Counted from the stretch's first letter, positions 19,332-32,745 are shown. The stretch: DNA of 64,000 nucleotides from Enterobacteriaceae bacterium RIT691 (GCA_009668205.1 WJYM01000003.1:1-64000), one strand, 5' to 3'. Numbers and translations are program-made. Notes: generated by a model not told the origin, from the letters alone.

Positions 19332-20306
19332 ATGGCGAACATGTTTGCCCTGATCCTGGTCATTGCGACCCTGGTGACAGGGATTTTATGGTGCGTGGAT
19401 AAGTTTATTTTTGCGCCAAAACGCCGTGAACGTCAGGCCGCTGCTCAGGCAGCGGCGGGTGAGTCTCTGGATGCAAAAACGCTGAAAAAAGTGGGCCCGA
19501 AGCCGGGCTGGCTGGAAACCGGCGCTTCCGTGTTCCCGGTATTGGCTATTGTGCTGGTGGTTCGCTCCTTTATTTATGAGCCGTTCCAGATCCCTTCCGG
19601 GTCAATGATGCCAACGCTGCTTATCGGTGACTTTATTCTGGTGGAGAAATTTGCCTACGGAATTAAAGATCCGATTTACCAAAAAACCTTAGTGGAAACA
19701 GGCCATCCGCAGCGCGGCGATATCGTGGTCTTTAAATATCCTGAAGATCCGCGTCTTGATTATATTAAGCGTGCTGTCGGTCTGCCGGGCGATAAAGTGA
19801 CTTACGATCCCGTGGCGAAAGAAGTGACCATTAAGCCAAATTGCAGTTCGGGTCAGGCCTGCGGCAATGCCCTGGCGGTGACTTACTCTAACGTCGAGCC
19901 GAGCGATTTTGTGCAGACCTTTGCCCGTCGTAACGGCGGTGAAGCGACCAGCGGTTTCTGGCAGTTGCCAAAAGGCGAGAGCAAAGATAACGGTGTTCGT
20001 CTGACCGAGCGCAAAGAGACGCTGGGTGAGGTCACGCACCGCATCCTCACCGTACCTATCGCGCAGGATCAGCTGGGGATGTATTACCAGCAGCCAGGCC
20101 AGCAGCTCGCAACGTGGGTGGTTCCGCCAGGACACTACTTCATGATGGGTGACAACCGTGATAACAGCGCCGACAGCCGTTACTGGGGCTTTGTCCCGGA
20201 AGCCAACCTGGTCGGTAAAGCGGTTGCTATCTGGATGAGCTTCGAAAAACAGGAAAGTGAGTGGCCAACTGGCGTCCGTTTAAGTCGTATCGGTGCTATC
20301 CACTAA
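19332..20306 (+). CDS. lepB: Signal peptidase I (LepB)
   Basis: Cleaves signal peptides from exported proteins at the periplasmic face. The 324 residues equal E. coli. Two N-terminal membrane segments (about 4-22 and 62-78) flank a cytoplasmic loop. The catalytic pair is Ser91 in IPSGSMMPTL and Lys146 in YIKRAVGLPGDKV. The box MGDNRDNSADSRYWGF is intact. AAGGAG precedes the ATG. Confidence 0.97.
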   Translation: MANMFALILVIATLVTGILWCVDKFIFAPKRRERQAAAQAAAGESLDAKTLKKVGPKPGWLETGASVFPVLAIVLVVRSFIYEPFQIPSGSMMPTLLIGDFILVEKFAYGIKDPIYQKTLVETGHPQRGDIVVFKYPEDPRLDYIKRAVGLPGDKVTYDPVAKEVTIKPNCSSGQACGNALAVTYSNVEPSDFVQTFARRNGGEATSGFWQLPKGESKDNGVRLTERKETLGEVTHRILTVPIAQDQLGMYYQQPGQQLATWVVPPGHYFMMGDNRDNSADSRYWGFVPEANLVGKAVAIWMSFEKQESEWPTGVRLSRIGAIH

Positions 20307-20318
20307 TTCTCCCGTGAG

Positions 20319-20351
20319 TTCATGCCGCCAGCCTGTGTCTGGCGGCATGAA
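20319..20351 (+). terminator. Hairpin downstream of lepB
   Basis: A perfect 13-bp inverted repeat (ttcatgccgccag / ctggcggcatgaa) with a 7-base loop and an AT-rich tail ttatttctg. Probably the lepA-lepB terminator, though the T-run is interrupted. Confidence 0.6.
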
Positions 20352-20379
20352 TTATTTCTGATTTAAATGTCTCTCGGCT

Positions 20380-20409
20380 AACGACAACCCTTGTCGTTGC
20401 GTATAGAAT
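20380..20409 (+). promoter_or_regulatory. Candidate rnc promoter with overlapping inverted repeat
   Basis: TAGAAT at 20404-20409 has ACGACA 17 bases upstream (20381-20386). A perfect 8-bp inverted repeat, aacgacaa-ccc-ttgtcgtt (20380-20398), covers the -35 element. The repeat could be an operator. No regulator is known to me. Confidence 0.45.
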
Positions 20410-20451
20410 ATCCCCCCGAAGTTTTAGGTTGGTACCCGTAAGGGATCCACG

Positions 20452-20495
20452 GCACACGAAACCGCGCTGGCTGTATTCAGGTCGGTTTCGTGTGC
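20452..20495 (+). promoter_or_regulatory. rnc leader stem-loop (RNase III autoregulation site)
   Basis: A perfect 13-bp stem (gcacacgaaaccg / cggtttcgtgtgc) lies 34 bases before rnc. In E. coli, RNase III cleaves a stem in its own leader (rncO) and so destabilises its mRNA. Position and strength fit this role, but cleavage here is inferred. Confidence 0.7.
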
Positions 20496-20526
20496 TGAAT
20501 TATTGACGCATTTTATCTATTGGTAA

Positions 20527-22112
<1,586 letters not shown>

Positions 22113-22240
22113 GTAAACTACTCTATGGCTTTCTGGTTGCAGGAAGGCGGCAAGACTGAGAATCTCCAGGAGCTTACTTTAGTCAGTGACTGGGGTGAAC
22201 AGGTGCAGTCAACGCACCTGCAGCCTGAAAGACGACGAGT
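22113..22240 (+). other. Structured spacer between era and recO
   Basis: 128 bp with no coding frame. It includes a hairpin, caggtgc-agtcaac-gcacctg (about 22201-22221), and a complementary pair around gcttact / agtcagtgac. The phrase style (ggttgcaggaaggcggcaag, gtgactggggtgaacaggtg) resembles intergenic elements I have seen in other enterobacterial genomes, but I cannot name the family. It could be a cis-acting leader of recO or a mobile non-coding repeat. Confidence 0.4.
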
Positions 22241-22243
22241 ATG

Positions 22244-22954
22244 ATGGAGGGCTGGCAGCGCGCTTTCGTCCTGCATAGTCGCCCCTGGAGCGAAACCAGC
22301 CTGATGCTGGATGTCTTCACGGAAGAGTCAGGCCGCGTGCGTCTTGTTGCTAAAGGCGCACGCTCCAAACGTTCAAATCTTAAAGGTGCGCTTCAGCCCT
22401 TTACTCCCTTGCTGGTTCGTTTTGGTGGCCGCGGCGAAGTCAAAACGTTGCGTAGCGCCGAAGCGGTTTCGCTGGCCCTGCCGCTTAGCGGCATTGCGCT
22501 CTACAGCGGCCTCTACGTCAACGAACTCCTTGCCCGCGTGTTGGAAAACGAAACCCGTTTCTCCGAACTTTTCTTTGATTATCTGCACTGTATCCAGGCG
22601 CTGGCTGGCGTCACGGGTACGCCGGAACCTGCCTTGCGTCGTTTCGAGCTGGCGCTGCTGGCGCATCTGGGTTACGGCGTCGATTTTCTGCACTGTGCCG
22701 GGAGCGGAGAGGCGGTGGATGACACCATGACGTATCGCTACCGTGAGGAAAAAGGGTTTATCGCAAGCGTAGTGATTGATAACAAAACGTTTACCGGGCA
22801 CCATCTTAAAGCCCTTGCCAGCCGGGAGTTTCCCGATGCCGATGCATTGCGTGCGGCAAAGCGCTTTACCCGCATGGCGCTGAAGCCGTATCTTGGCGGT
22901 AAACCGCTAAAAAGCCGAGAGCTGTTCCGGCAGTTTGTGCCAAAGCGTGCGTAA
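22244..22954 (+). CDS. recO: DNA repair protein RecO
   Basis: Loads RecA with RecR at gaps in the RecFOR pathway and anneals SSB-coated strands. The 236 residues compare with 242 in E. coli. The N-terminal OB fold starts [19 protein letters not shown]. The helical part with [17 protein letters not shown] and the C-terminal [18 protein letters not shown] follow. The last six residues of the E. coli protein are missing, a minor tail change. The codon before the chosen ATG is also ATG, so the start may be 22241. Confidence 0.93.
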   Translation: MEGWQRAFVLHSRPWSETSLMLDVFTEESGRVRLVAKGARSKRSNLKGALQPFTPLLVRFGGRGEVKTLRSAEAVSLALPLSGIALYSGLYVNELLARVLENETRFSELFFDYLHCIQALAGVTGTPEPALRRFELALLAHLGYGVDFLHCAGSGEAVDDTMTYRYREEKGFIASVVIDNKTFTGHHLKALASREFPDADALRAAKRFTRMALKPYLGGKPLKSRELFRQFVPKRA

Positions 22955-22962
22955 GTTTTAAT

Positions 22963-23050
22963 ACCCTCTCCCCAGCCCTCTCCCTAAGGGAGAAGAATAC
23001 GAGCTCGGGCATATTCCCTCTCCCCGCGGGAGAGGGGCAGGGAGAGGAGA
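22963..23050. repeat. Palindromic C/G-rich intergenic repeat (copy 1)
   Basis: Two nested inverted repeats are built from ccctctccc and gggagaggg, with a central spacer aatacgagctcgggcatatt. The same vocabulary recurs at 63630-63745 in this window. It looks like a dispersed REP/ERIC-style element of Enterobacter relatives. It may fold in the recO transcript before pdxJ. Confidence 0.7.
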
Positions 23051-23083
23051 TTCAACGAACCAAAATCAAAAACGAGGATTGTC

Positions 23084-23815
23084 ATGGCTGAATTACTGTT
23101 AGGCGTCAATATTGATCACATTGCTACTCTGCGTAACGCGCGCGGCACGGCATATCCCGATCCGGTTCAGGCTGCGTTTATTGCCGAGCAGGCGGGTGCT
23201 GATGGTATTACCGTGCACCTGCGTGAAGATCGTCGCCACATCACCGATCGCGATGTGCGTATTCTGCGCCAGACCCTCGACACCCGAATGAACCTCGAAA
23301 TGGCCGTCACCGAAGAGATGCTGGCGATTGCCTGCGAGACCAAACCGCATTTCTGCTGCCTGGTCCCGGAGAAACGTCAGGAAGTGACCACCGAAGGTGG
23401 ACTGGATGTGGCGGGCCAGCTCGACAAAATGCGCGATGCCTGCAAACGCCTGGCCGACGCGGGTATCCTGGTTTCCCTGTTTATCGATGCCGATCGCGAG
23501 CAAATCAAAGCCGCTGCGGATGTGGGCGCGCCTTACATCGAGATCCATACCGGTTGCTATGCGGATGCAGAAACTGAAGCGGAGCAGGCGAAAGAGTTAG
23601 ATCGCATCGCGAAAGCCGCCACTTATGCCGCAAGCCTCGGCCTGAAAGTCAACGCCGGTCACGGCCTGACTTACCACAACGTCAAAGCGATTGCCGCGCT
23701 GCCAGAGATGCACGAACTCAACATTGGCCATGCGATTATTGGCCGCGCGGTGATGAGTGGGCTGAAAGATGCGGTGGCCGAAATGAAACGCCTGATGCTG
23801 GAAGCGCGTAACTAA
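23084..23815 (+). CDS. pdxJ: Pyridoxine 5'-phosphate synthase PdxJ
   Basis: Condenses 1-deoxyxylulose 5-phosphate with 3-amino-2-oxopropyl phosphate to give pyridoxine 5'-phosphate. It is a TIM barrel of 243 residues, equal to E. coli. Motifs visible: [16 protein letters not shown] at the N terminus, HLREDRRHI, and the C-terminal [15 protein letters not shown] phosphate-binding loop. The stop codon overlaps the acpS start (TAATG), so the pair is translationally coupled. Confidence 0.97.
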   Translation: MAELLLGVNIDHIATLRNARGTAYPDPVQAAFIAEQAGADGITVHLREDRRHITDRDVRILRQTLDTRMNLEMAVTEEMLAIACETKPHFCCLVPEKRQEVTTEGGLDVAGQLDKMRDACKRLADAGILVSLFIDADREQIKAAADVGAPYIEIHTGCYADAETEAEQAKELDRIAKAATYAASLGLKVNAGHGLTYHNVKAIAALPEMHELNIGHAIIGRAVMSGLKDAVAEMKRLMLEARN

Positions 23816-24195
23816 TGGCTATCGTGGGCATAGGTACCGATATTGTGGAAATTGCCCGCATCGAAGCGGTGGTCGCCCGCAGTGGCGATCGCCTGGCTCG
23901 TCGCGTGCTTAGCGAAAACGAGTGGAAAATATGGGAAACGCACCAGCAACCGGTGCGCTTTCTGGCCAAGCGCTTTGCGGTGAAAGAAGCGGCCTCAAAG
24001 GCGCTGGGGACTGGCATCCGCAACGGTCTGGCCTTTGAACAGTTCGAAGTTTACAACGACGATTTAGGCAAGCCAAAGCTGCGCCTGTGGGCGGCGGCGG
24101 CCGAGCTGGCGGCGGAACTCGGTGTGCAGCATATGCACGTGACGCTGGCAGATGAACGTCATTACGCCTGTGCCACGGTGATTATGGAAAGTTAG
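23815..24195 (+). CDS. acpS: Holo-[acyl-carrier-protein] synthase AcpS
   Basis: Transfers 4'-phosphopantetheine from CoA to acyl carrier protein. The 126 residues equal E. coli. The metal-binding Asp9 is in GIGTDIVEI, and the helix [16 protein letters not shown] holds the catalytic Glu. Its last 4 bases overlap the convergent yfhL. Confidence 0.97.
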   Translation: MAIVGIGTDIVEIARIEAVVARSGDRLARRVLSENEWKIWETHQQPVRFLAKRFAVKEAASKALGTGIRNGLAFEQFEVYNDDLGKPKLRLWAAAAELAAELGVQHMHVTLADERHYACATVIMES

Positions 24196-24452
24196 ATTTT
24201 GTCGGCGTGATGCAGCTGAACAAACTTGTCCCACAGCTGCTCTTCGCTTTCCGGCCGGGCTGGATCTTTGGTAATGGTATTGGGGATAGGGCACACGCTC
24301 TGGCAGGTCGGCGTTTCATAATGGCCGATGCACTCGGTACAACGATCGCTGTTAATCTCATAAATGCTGTTGCCCATCGAAATGGCCTCATTCGGGCACT
24401 CCGGTTCGCACATATCGCAATTGATGCATTTTTTGGTGATTAACAACGCCAT
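24192..24452 (-). CDS. yfhL: 2[4Fe-4S] ferredoxin YfhL
   Basis: A small electron carrier of 86 residues, equal to E. coli. The first cluster motif is [12 protein letters not shown]. The second, [18 protein letters not shown], has the eight-residue insertion between cysteines that marks the Allochromatium-type ferredoxins. The physiological partner is not established. Confidence 0.93.
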   Translation of the reverse strand: MALLITKKCINCDMCEPECPNEAISMGNSIYEINSDRCTECIGHYETPTCQSVCPIPNTITKDPARPESEEQLWDKFVQLHHADKI

Positions 24453-24508
24453 CAGGAATTTCTCAGAAACAACATAAACAGGGCGGGCATTATACGCTCA
24501 TTTCCTGC

Positions 24509-25357
24509 TCAGACCAGCTTTTTCACCAGCGCTTCGCTGTGGCGGATCCGCTCGGGTGCCCGCTCGAGATCCTGTTGTACCAACCCCATAAACAGCAGAT
24601 CGGTCAGCATCATCTGCGCGCTGGTGGAGGAGATTGCCGCGCTGCGCGTGGCCTGTTCTTCCGCGATGGTATACAGGCAATGGCTGGCGCGCTGCTGAAG
24701 TTTGTTGGGAGAAAAGCCGGTGATGGCCAGAATTTTGCCCCCCACGCGCAGCATCTCATCGGCGGCCATGTTGATCTCCCGACGCTCGCCGGAATAAGAA
24801 ATCGCCAACAGCAAATCGTCCTGGGTCATGGCCTGCACGGTGGCCAGCAGGGCATGCATATCCTGTTCAGCCACGGCATTACAGCCGATTTTCATCAGTT
24901 TCCAGCTGAAGTTCTGCGCCACGAGGCCAGACGCGCCAATCCCGGTCAGGACGATGCGACGGGCGTTTCGCAGCAGCGTCACGGCATCCTGCAGCTTATC
25001 TTCCCCATTAACGTCCAGCGAGGCATGCATCGCGGCGATGTTATCTTTGATCAGCTTTTCACCGACCAGGCGTAGCGGGTCGTCGCCGCGAATCTGATTA
25101 TGCACTGGCACAGACTGCGGATTGGGGTTGCTGGCCAGTGCTTCACTGAGCGCCAGTTTCAACGCCGGAAAGCCCTTAAATCCCATTTTCTGAGCAAATT
25201 TCACCACGCTCGACTGGCTGACACCGGCCTCGGCTGCCAGCTGCTGCGAGCTCAGATGACGGGCTTTATCCGGCTGTGTCAGGATGAAGTCAGCCAACTT
25301 CTTATCGCTTTGCGCCAGACCGGCATAGCGCTGGCGGATACGAATCAAACAGTTCAT
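24509..25357 (-). CDS. yfhH: RpiR-family transcriptional regulator YfhH
   Basis: A 282-residue regulator, equal to E. coli YfhH. The N-terminal helix-turn-helix (about residues 1-77, with LAAEAGVSQSSVVKFAQKMG) is followed by a SIS sugar-phosphate-binding domain (about 120-255, with RRIVLTGIGASGLVA and DLLLAISYSGERRE). The ligand is unknown. It is not next to an obvious sugar operon, and in E. coli it is equally isolated. Confidence 0.9.
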   Translation of the reverse strand: MNCLIRIRQRYAGLAQSDKKLADFILTQPDKARHLSSQQLAAEAGVSQSSVVKFAQKMGFKGFPALKLALSEALASNPNPQSVPVHNQIRGDDPLRLVGEKLIKDNIAAMHASLDVNGEDKLQDAVTLLRNARRIVLTGIGASGLVAQNFSWKLMKIGCNAVAEQDMHALLATVQAMTQDDLLLAISYSGERREINMAADEMLRVGGKILAITGFSPNKLQQRASHCLYTIAEEQATRSAAISSTSAQMMLTDLLFMGLVQQDLERAPERIRHSEALVKKLV

Positions 25358-25602
25358 TAGCGCTCCAAAGGTTTTTTAACGGACTTCCCGACAGATTTTC
25401 GTCTTTGATTATAGGGGATCGCTGTCGGTCACAGAGAACTTGCTGCTTTATTAAACAATTTATTATGCTAATCAAAAGGATACGCTCTAACGATAAGAAG
25501 GAAAAGTCTGATTAAGCCGCGTTTTTGCTATTGTGAGGTTGAGGCTGTTACGCTATCGGGTGGTGATGGCAGTGAAATCCCTGTGCTGAGAAGGAGAACG
25601 GT

Positions 25603-26810
<1,208 letters not shown>

Positions 26811-26831
26811 CTTCTGCGCTCGCGTCATGCC

Positions 26832-28385
26832 TTAATGGCTTGGGGCCACTTCCACCAGCGAGCTGGGATGCTTAATTTCAATCTGGCCGTTGTGTTCGTC
26901 AGGGTGGAAAGAGATAAACGGCAGCAAACCAATACTGGTATGCCCCAGCTCATCTGGCCGGACAGTAGGGTAATCCTGGGCATACTCTTTCGCCATTGAC
27001 TCCTTCTTCTGCTTTTCCAGCAGATAGCCCACCAGACTGATTTGGTACTTGCGGATATTCTCCACGTAAGCGTACGCTTCGTGTCCCCGCGCGTAGCCAT
27101 ACGTCAGTTTGCTGTAGAAAGGCTTCAGGCTCAGCAGCGGCAGGCGTTGTTTCACATCGGCCCAGCTGTCAGGATCGCCTTTCTGTTTTGCGGTCAACGC
27201 CCGGGCGTCCAGCATATGCGCATAGCCCATGTTGTAGGCCGCCAGCGCGAACCAAATTCGCTCACCTTTTGGCACCGTGTCGGGCACCTTGTCCATCATA
27301 TCCTGTAAATAGCGCATCCCACCGCTGATGCTCTGTTCGGCATCGGTACGATCGGTCAGCCCCAGGCTTTGCGCGGTATTTTTGGTCAGCATCATCATGC
27401 CGCGCACGCCGGTGGGTGACGTCGCCAGCGGATCCCAGTGCGACTCCTGCCAGGCAATCGCCGCCAGCAGACGCCAGTCAATCTCAGACGCATACTTCTC
27501 AAACAGCGGCTGGAAATCCGGGAGCAGGCTCTCTACCGCGCGCAGGAAGGTGCGAGTGTCGAAGTAATCGAAGTCGTCGCCGTGGCCAAGGTACTTCTCT
27601 TCCAGCCGGGCCAGCGTGCCGTCTTCATTAATGTTGTTGAAGAAGTCGAGCATCGCCGCGGGCAGCGTATTATCGTGATCTTTGAGGCTGAACCAGGTGA
27701 CGGGCTGCTCATCGGTGATATCCAGCGCGACGGCCAACTCAGGATGGACGCGCTGGAAGAGGCTTATCGCCACCGAGTCGGCGATGGTGTAGTCAATCTT
27801 ACCGTCGATGATGTCGTTCATCAGTTCGACGCTGCCGCGCTTCTCATCCACCGTCCAGCCCAGATTGGGATACTTCTTCGCTTTCAGCATCTGCAGATCG
27901 CTAATGGCGACGTGGCCCGGCGGCACCGTCAGCTGCTGGGCGTTGATGTCGGCCAACGTCCGGGGGCGTAAATTCCCTTTCCGGTAGACCAGCTGTTGTG
28001 ACACTGAATAATAGGTCGGCCCTGCCTGATAGCGCTTCACCCGCTCGCTGTTGTACACCAGCCCGGCAGCCAGCAGATCGGCATCGCCCTTATCCAGATC
28101 GTCAAACAGCTGACTGATATTCTGACGTACAGTGACCTTCAGCTTAACGCCAAGATAATCAGCGAACTGCTGAGCGAGCTCATAATCCAGGCCGTAATCT
28201 TTTTCATTAAGATTGGCAAACGTGAGCGGGGAGATGACAGTGCTTATGCGTAACTCGCCGCGCGCCTGAATGGCGGCGATGCGGTTTTCTGGTTTGCTGA
28301 ACCAGGGAATAGAAGGCCAAAGCGCCACTGCCAATAGCAGGGTGACAATGCCAATAAACAGATAATTAATCTTTAATTTTTTCAA
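26832..28385 (-). CDS. mltF: Membrane-bound lytic murein transglycosylase F (MltF)
   Basis: Cleaves peptidoglycan at the periplasmic face, anchored in the outer membrane. The 517 residues compare with 518 in E. coli. The N-terminal hydrophobic segment is about residues 8-28. A solute-binding-protein type 3 domain follows (about 40-265), then the SLT domain with the catalytic Glu in [17 protein letters not shown]. The start is TTG at 28385 ([11 protein letters not shown] follows). The last 50 residues diverge from the E. coli sequence as I remember it. Confidence 0.94.
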   Translation of the reverse strand: MKKLKINYLFIGIVTLLLAVALWPSIPWFSKPENRIAAIQARGELRISTVISPLTFANLNEKDYGLDYELAQQFADYLGVKLKVTVRQNISQLFDDLDKGDADLLAAGLVYNSERVKRYQAGPTYYSVSQQLVYRKGNLRPRTLADINAQQLTVPPGHVAISDLQMLKAKKYPNLGWTVDEKRGSVELMNDIIDGKIDYTIADSVAISLFQRVHPELAVALDITDEQPVTWFSLKDHDNTLPAAMLDFFNNINEDGTLARLEEKYLGHGDDFDYFDTRTFLRAVESLLPDFQPLFEKYASEIDWRLLAAIAWQESHWDPLATSPTGVRGMMMLTKNTAQSLGLTDRTDAEQSISGGMRYLQDMMDKVPDTVPKGERIWFALAAYNMGYAHMLDARALTAKQKGDPDSWADVKQRLPLLSLKPFYSKLTYGYARGHEAYAYVENIRKYQISLVGYLLEKQKKESMAKEYAQDYPTVRPDELGHTSIGLLPFISFHPDEHNGQIEIKHPSSLVEVAPSH

Positions 28386-28550
28386 TTAGTTAATTCTCTG
28401 CTACGAGAGCAATCTCAGGCAATAGTTACCATGTTAAAGTTTAAGGGCACTCCAGAATGAGCGGCATTTTGCTTAACATTCCGTCAGTTGGCAACCCATT
28501 AGTATTATTCGTCACACCTATTGGTAAAGCGAAGCCGCAATTTTATTTCG

Positions 28551-28566
28551 ACGCAAACGGTTACGT
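28551..28566 (+). promoter_or_regulatory. PurR operator of purL
   Basis: ACGCAAACGGTTACGT fits the PurR consensus ANGCAANCGNTTNCNT at every fixed position. It overlaps a -35 region whose -10 is TATAAT at 28584-28589 with a 17-base spacer. Repression by PurR with hypoxanthine or guanine is expected. Confidence 0.9.
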
Positions 28567-28589
28567 AGCCGTGCAGGATGCTCTATAAT
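28561..28589 (+). promoter_or_regulatory. purL promoter
   Basis: -35 TTACGT (28561-28566), 17 bases, then -10 TATAAT (28584-28589). The -35 sits inside the PurR box, which explains repression by exclusion. Confidence 0.7.
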
Positions 28590-28641
28590 GGCGCCCGTTT
28601 TCCGCCATTGCGCACACTGAAACCCAGAAGACGAGAGACTT

Positions 28642-31600
28642 ATGATGGAAATTCTGCGTGGTTCGCCTGCACTGTCTGCATTCCGTATTACCAAACTGCT
28701 GGCACGCTTTCAGGCAGCCAACCTTCCGGTCAGCAACATTTATGCCGAGTACGTCCACTTCGCTGAGCTCAACGCGCCGCTGAGTGAAGAAGAACAGACC
28801 CGGTTAGCAAAATTGCTGCAGTATGGTCCCCATCTCAGCAGCCATACCCCCGCCGGAAAATTACTGCTCGTCACTCCCCGCCCTGGCACCATCTCCCCCT
28901 GGTCTTCAAAAGCAACGGATATCGCCCATAACTGTGGCCTGGCGCAGATTGTTCGCCTCGAGCGCGGTGTGGCGTATTACGTTGAGGCCTCAACCCTGAA
29001 CGAAGCCCAGTGGCAAACCGTCGCCGCAGAACTGCACGACAGAATGATGGAGAGCGTCTACGGTGCGTTGCAGGAAGCGGAAAACCTGTTTGCTCACCAC
29101 CAGCCCGCACCGGTCTCCAGCGTAGATGTGCTGGGACAGGGTCGTCAGGCTCTGGTCGAAGCCAACCAGCGTCTGGGTCTGGCGCTTGCGGAAGATGAAA
29201 TCGACTATCTGCACGACGCGTTCACCACACTGAACCGCAACCCGAACGATATCGAACTCTATATGTTTGCGCAGGCCAACTCGGAGCACTGCCGCCATAA
29301 GATTTTTAACGCCGACTGGGTTATCGACGGCGAAGAGCAGCCAAAATCGCTGTTCAAAATGATCAAGAACACCATGGAAAAAACGCCGGATCACGTCCTG
29401 TCGGCGTATAAAGATAACGCCGCAGTCATGGAAGGTTCTGACGTGGGGCGCTTCTACGCACATCGCGACGGTCTGCGTTACGACTTCCATCAGGAACCGA
29501 CCCATATCCTGATGAAAGTAGAAACCCATAACCACCCAACCGCCATCTCTCCATGGCCAGGCGCAGCAACAGGCTCCGGCGGTGAAATTCGTGATGAAGG
29601 CGCCACCGGGCGCGGCGCGAAGCCGAAAGCCGGGCTGGTGGGCTTCTCCGTTTCCAACCTGCGCATCCCTGGCTTTGAACAGCCGTGGGAAGAAGATTTC
29701 GGTAAGCCGGATCGCATAGTCACTGCCCTGGACATCATGACCGACGGCCCGCTGGGTGGTGCAGCGTTTAACAATGAATTTGGTCGTCCGGCGCTGAACG
29801 GCTATTTCCGCACCTACGAAGAAAAAGTGAACAGCCACAACGGTGAAGAACTGCGCGGCTATCACAAACCGATCATGCTGGCGGGCGGGATCGGCAACAT
29901 TCGCGCCGATCACGTGCAAAAAGGCGAGATCAACGTGGGCGCGAAGCTGATCGTGCTTGGTGGCCCGGCGATGAATATCGGTCTGGGCGGTGGTGCGGCA
30001 TCTTCGATGGCCTCCGGCCAGTCTGATGCGGATCTTGATTTCGCCTCGGTCCAGCGTGACAACCCGGAAATGGAGCGCCGCTGTCAGGAAGTGATCGACC
30101 GCTGCTGGCAGCTGGGTGACGCTAACCCAATCCTGTTTATCCACGACGTGGGCGCGGGTGGCCTGTCTAACGCCATGCCTGAACTGGTGAGCGACGGCGG
30201 GCGCGGCGGTAAATTTGAGCTGCGCGATATCCTGAGCGACGAGCCAGGGATGAGCCCGCTGGAAATCTGGTGTAACGAATCTCAGGAACGTTACGTGCTG
30301 GCCGTGGCGGCAGAGCAGCTGCCGCTGTTTGACGAGCTGTGCCGCCGCGAGCGCGCGCCGTATGCCGTAATCGGTGAAGCCACCGAAGAGATGCACCTGA
30401 GCCTCAACGACACCCATTTCGACAACCAGCCTATCGATCTGCCGCTGGATGTACTGCTGGGCAAAACGCCGAAGATGACTCGCGATGTTGAAACCCTTAC
30501 CGCGAACGGTGAGGCGCTGGATCGTCAGCACATCACGATTGCGGAAGCCGTTAATCGCGTGCTGCACCTGCCAACGGTTGCTGAGAAAACCTTCCTCGTC
30601 ACCATCGGCGACCGCAGCGTGACCGGAATGGTCGCGCGCGATCAGATGGTTGGCCCGTGGCAGATCCCGGTCGCGAACTGTGCTGTGACCACCGCCAGCC
30701 TCGACAGCTACTACGGTGAAGCGATGGCGATTGGCGAGCGTGCCCCTGTCGCGCTGCTTGATTTCGCCGCCTCAGCCCGCCTGGCGGTCGGCGAAGCGCT
30801 GACGAACATCGCAGGCACACAGATTGGCAGTCTGAAACGCATCAAACTGTCGGCAAACTGGATGGCGGCTGCGGGCCACCCGGGTGAAGATGCCGGTCTG
30901 TATGCGGCCGTGAAAGCCGTAGGCGAAGAACTTTGCCCGGCGCTGGGTCTGACCATTCCGGTGGGCAAAGACTCTATGTCGATGAAAACCCGCTGGCAGG
31001 AAGGAAGCGAGCAGCGCGAAATGACCTCGCCGATGTCGCTGGTTATCTCTGCGTTTGGTCGCGTGGAAGACGTGCGCCGTACCGTGACGCCGGAGCTCTC
31101 CACGGAAGACAACGCCCTGTTGTTGATCGATTTGGGTAAAGGCCACAACGCGCTGGGCGCAACGGCGCTGGCGCAAGTGTATCGCCAGCTGGGTGATAAA
31201 ACGGCCGACGTTCGCAGCACTGAACAGCTGAAAGGCTTCTGGGAAGCGATGCAGGTGCTGGTGGCGGAACGCAAACTGCTGGCCTGGCACGACCGTTCTG
31301 ACGGGGGTCTGCTGGTCACGCTGGCTGAAATGGCGTTTACCGGCCACTGTGGCGTGAAGGTGGATATCGCCGCACTGGGTGAAGATCGTCTGGCCGCGCT
31401 GTTTAACGAAGAGCTGGGCGGCGTGATTCAGGTACGTGCCGAAGATCGTGCGCTCGTGGAAGGCATTTTTGCTTCCCACGGTCTGGCGGATTGTGTGCAT
31501 TACCTGGGGCAGGCTGAGAAAGGCGATCGCTTTGTTATCACCGCCAACGGCCATCCGGTGTACAGCGAAAGCCGTACCACGCTGCGTATGTGGTGGGCAG

Positions 31601-32529
31601 AAACCACCTGGCAGATGCAGCGCCTGCGCGATAACCCGGAGTGCGCCGATCAGGAGCATGAAGCCAAGCGTAACGACAACGATCCGGGCCTGAACGTGAA
31701 GCTTTCCTTCGACATCAACGACGATGTGGCTGCGCCGTATATCGCCAAAGGCGCGCGTCCGAAAGTGGCCGTGCTGCGTGAGCAGGGCGTCAACTCGCAT
31801 GTTGAAATGGCAGCGGCGTTCCATCGTGCGGGCTTCGATGCTATCGATGTTCACATGAGCGACCTGCTGGCGGGCCGTAGCGGTCTGGACGATTTCCAGG
31901 CGCTGGTGGCGTGCGGTGGCTTCTCCTACGGCGATGTGCTGGGCGCGGGTGAAGGTTGGGCGAAATCGATTCTGTTCAACGATCGCGTGCGTGATGAGTT
32001 TGAGACCTTCTTCCATCGTCCACAGACGCTGGCACTGGGCGTGTGTAATGGCTGTCAGATGATGTCTAATCTGCGTGAACTGATCCCTGGCAGCAGCCTG
32101 TGGCCACGCTTTGTGCGTAACCACTCCGATCGCTTCGAAGCGCGCTTCAGCCTGGTGGAAGTGACACAAAGTCCGTCACTGTTGTTGCAGGGGATGGTCG
32201 GTTCGCAGATGCCGATTGCGGTCTCTCACGGTGAAGGGCGTGTGGAAGTTCGCGATGCCGCACACCTTGCCGCGCTCGAAAGCAAAGGCCTGGTGGCACT
32301 GCGCTACGTCGACAACCTCGGTAATGTGACGCAAAACTATCCGGCGAACCCGAACGGCTCACCGAACGGTATTACGGCTGTTACCAGCGAAAGCGGGCGT
32401 GTCACCCTGATGATGCCGCATCCGGAGCGCGTGTTCCGCACTGTGGCGAACTCCTGGCACCCGGAAAACTGGGGCGAAGACAGCCCGTGGATGCGTATTT
32501 TCCGCAACGCCCGTAAGCAGCTGGGATAA
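28642..32529 (+). CDS. purL: Phosphoribosylformylglycinamidine synthase PurL
   Basis: The large single-chain FGAM synthetase, the fourth step of purine synthesis. The 1295 residues equal E. coli. In order: N-terminal domain, linker, the synthetase core with [20 protein letters not shown] and [20 protein letters not shown], and a second pseudo-symmetrical half. A C-terminal glutamine amidotransferase follows, with the nucleophile Cys in [12 protein letters not shown] and the His/Glu pair in MMPHPERVF. The start ATG at 28642 has a second ATG directly after it. A PurR operator lies upstream. Confidence 0.97.
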   Translation: MMEILRGSPALSAFRITKLLARFQAANLPVSNIYAEYVHFAELNAPLSEEEQTRLAKLLQYGPHLSSHTPAGKLLLVTPRPGTISPWSSKATDIAHNCGLAQIVRLERGVAYYVEASTLNEAQWQTVAAELHDRMMESVYGALQEAENLFAHHQPAPVSSVDVLGQGRQALVEANQRLGLALAEDEIDYLHDAFTTLNRNPNDIELYMFAQANSEHCRHKIFNADWVIDGEEQPKSLFKMIKNTMEKTPDHVLSAYKDNAAVMEGSDVGRFYAHRDGLRYDFHQEPTHILMKVETHNHPTAISPWPGAATGSGGEIRDEGATGRGAKPKAGLVGFSVSNLRIPGFEQPWEEDFGKPDRIVTALDIMTDGPLGGAAFNNEFGRPALNGYFRTYEEKVNSHNGEELRGYHKPIMLAGGIGNIRADHVQKGEINVGAKLIVLGGPAMNIGLGGGAASSMASGQSDADLDFASVQRDNPEMERRCQEVIDRCWQLGDANPILFIHDVGAGGLSNAMPELVSDGGRGGKFELRDILSDEPGMSPLEIWCNESQERYVLAVAAEQLPLFDELCRRERAPYAVIGEATEEMHLSLNDTHFDNQPIDLPLDVLLGKTPKMTRDVETLTANGEALDRQHITIAEAVNRVLHLPTVAEKTFLVTIGDRSVTGMVARDQMVGPWQIPVANCAVTTASLDSYYGEAMAIGERAPVALLDFAASARLAVGEALTNIAGTQIGSLKRIKLSANWMAAAGHPGEDAGLYAAVKAVGEELCPALGLTIPVGKDSMSMKTRWQEGSEQREMTSPMSLVISAFGRVEDVRRTVTPELSTEDNALLLIDLGKGHNALGATALAQVYRQLGDKTADVRSTEQLKGFWEAMQVLVAERKLLAWHDRSDGGLLVTLAEMAFTGHCGVKVDIAALGEDRLAALFNEELGGVIQVRAEDRALVEGIFASHGLADCVHYLGQAEKGDRFVITANGHPVYSESRTTLRMWWAETTWQMQRLRDNPECADQEHEAKRNDNDPGLNVKLSFDINDDVAAPYIAKGARPKVAVLREQGVNSHVEMAAAFHRAGFDAIDVHMSDLLAGRSGLDDFQALVACGGFSYGDVLGAGEGWAKSILFNDRVRDEFETFFHRPQTLALGVCNGCQMMSNLRELIPGSSLWPRFVRNHSDRFEARFSLVEVTQSPSLLLQGMVGSQMPIAVSHGEGRVEVRDAAHLAALESKGLVALRYVDNLGNVTQNYPANPNGSPNGITAVTSESGRVTLMMPHPERVFRTVANSWHPENWGEDSPWMRIFRNARKQLG

Positions 32530-32546
32530 TTGCTCTGCGCGTTTTC

Positions 32547-32576
32547 AAGCCCTCCCGATAACGGAGGGCTTTTTTA
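32547..32576 (+). terminator. Terminator of purL
   Basis: The stem aagccctcc / ggagggctt is followed by six T, 20 bp after the purL stop codon. Confidence 0.9.
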
Positions 32577-32599
32577 TGTGTGAGATCTGACAGAAAAAG

Positions 32600-32617
32600 T
32601 GTCTGAGAATAGCGACA
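32600..32617 (+). promoter_or_regulatory. GlrR box 1 upstream of glmY
   Basis: TGTC-N10-GACA, perfect against the GlrR (QseF) motif known from glmY promoters. It is the most distal of three such sites. Confidence 0.85.
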
Positions 32618-32631
32618 GCCGCTGTTTTCAG

Positions 32632-32649
32632 TGTCTCTAAAAGGAGACA
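32632..32649 (+). promoter_or_regulatory. GlrR box 2 upstream of glmY
   Basis: TGTC-N10-GACA, perfect. Its centre is 32 bp, about three helical turns, from box 1, so both lie on the same DNA face. Confidence 0.85.
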
Positions 32650-32694
32650 TTTAATCGCATGATAAATAACATCTTATTTTATTATTGTTTTTGG

Positions 32695-32712
32695 TGTCTC
32701 TTTTAAGAGACG
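32695..32712 (+). promoter_or_regulatory. GlrR box 3 upstream of glmY
   Basis: TGTC-N10-GACG, one mismatch. Its centre is 63 bp, about six turns, from box 2. Confidence 0.75.
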
Positions 32713-32745
32713 CTTCGGTTAAAAAGCGCGCTAAAGCATGTTTGA

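Noticed and set aside
22955-23083. A CRISPR-like or tandem repeat array in the recO-pdxJ gap
   Set aside because: The units are inverted, not regularly spaced direct repeats, and no cas genes are present in the window.
28990-30567. A 525-codon minus-strand open frame inside purL
   Set aside because: It is the shadow of a GC-rich conserved gene. Composition is rich in His, Arg and Gln with no domain, and the plus strand clearly encodes PurL.
30772-32169. A 465-codon minus-strand open frame inside purL
   Set aside because: Same reasoning: an antisense shadow with no recognisable motif or start signal.
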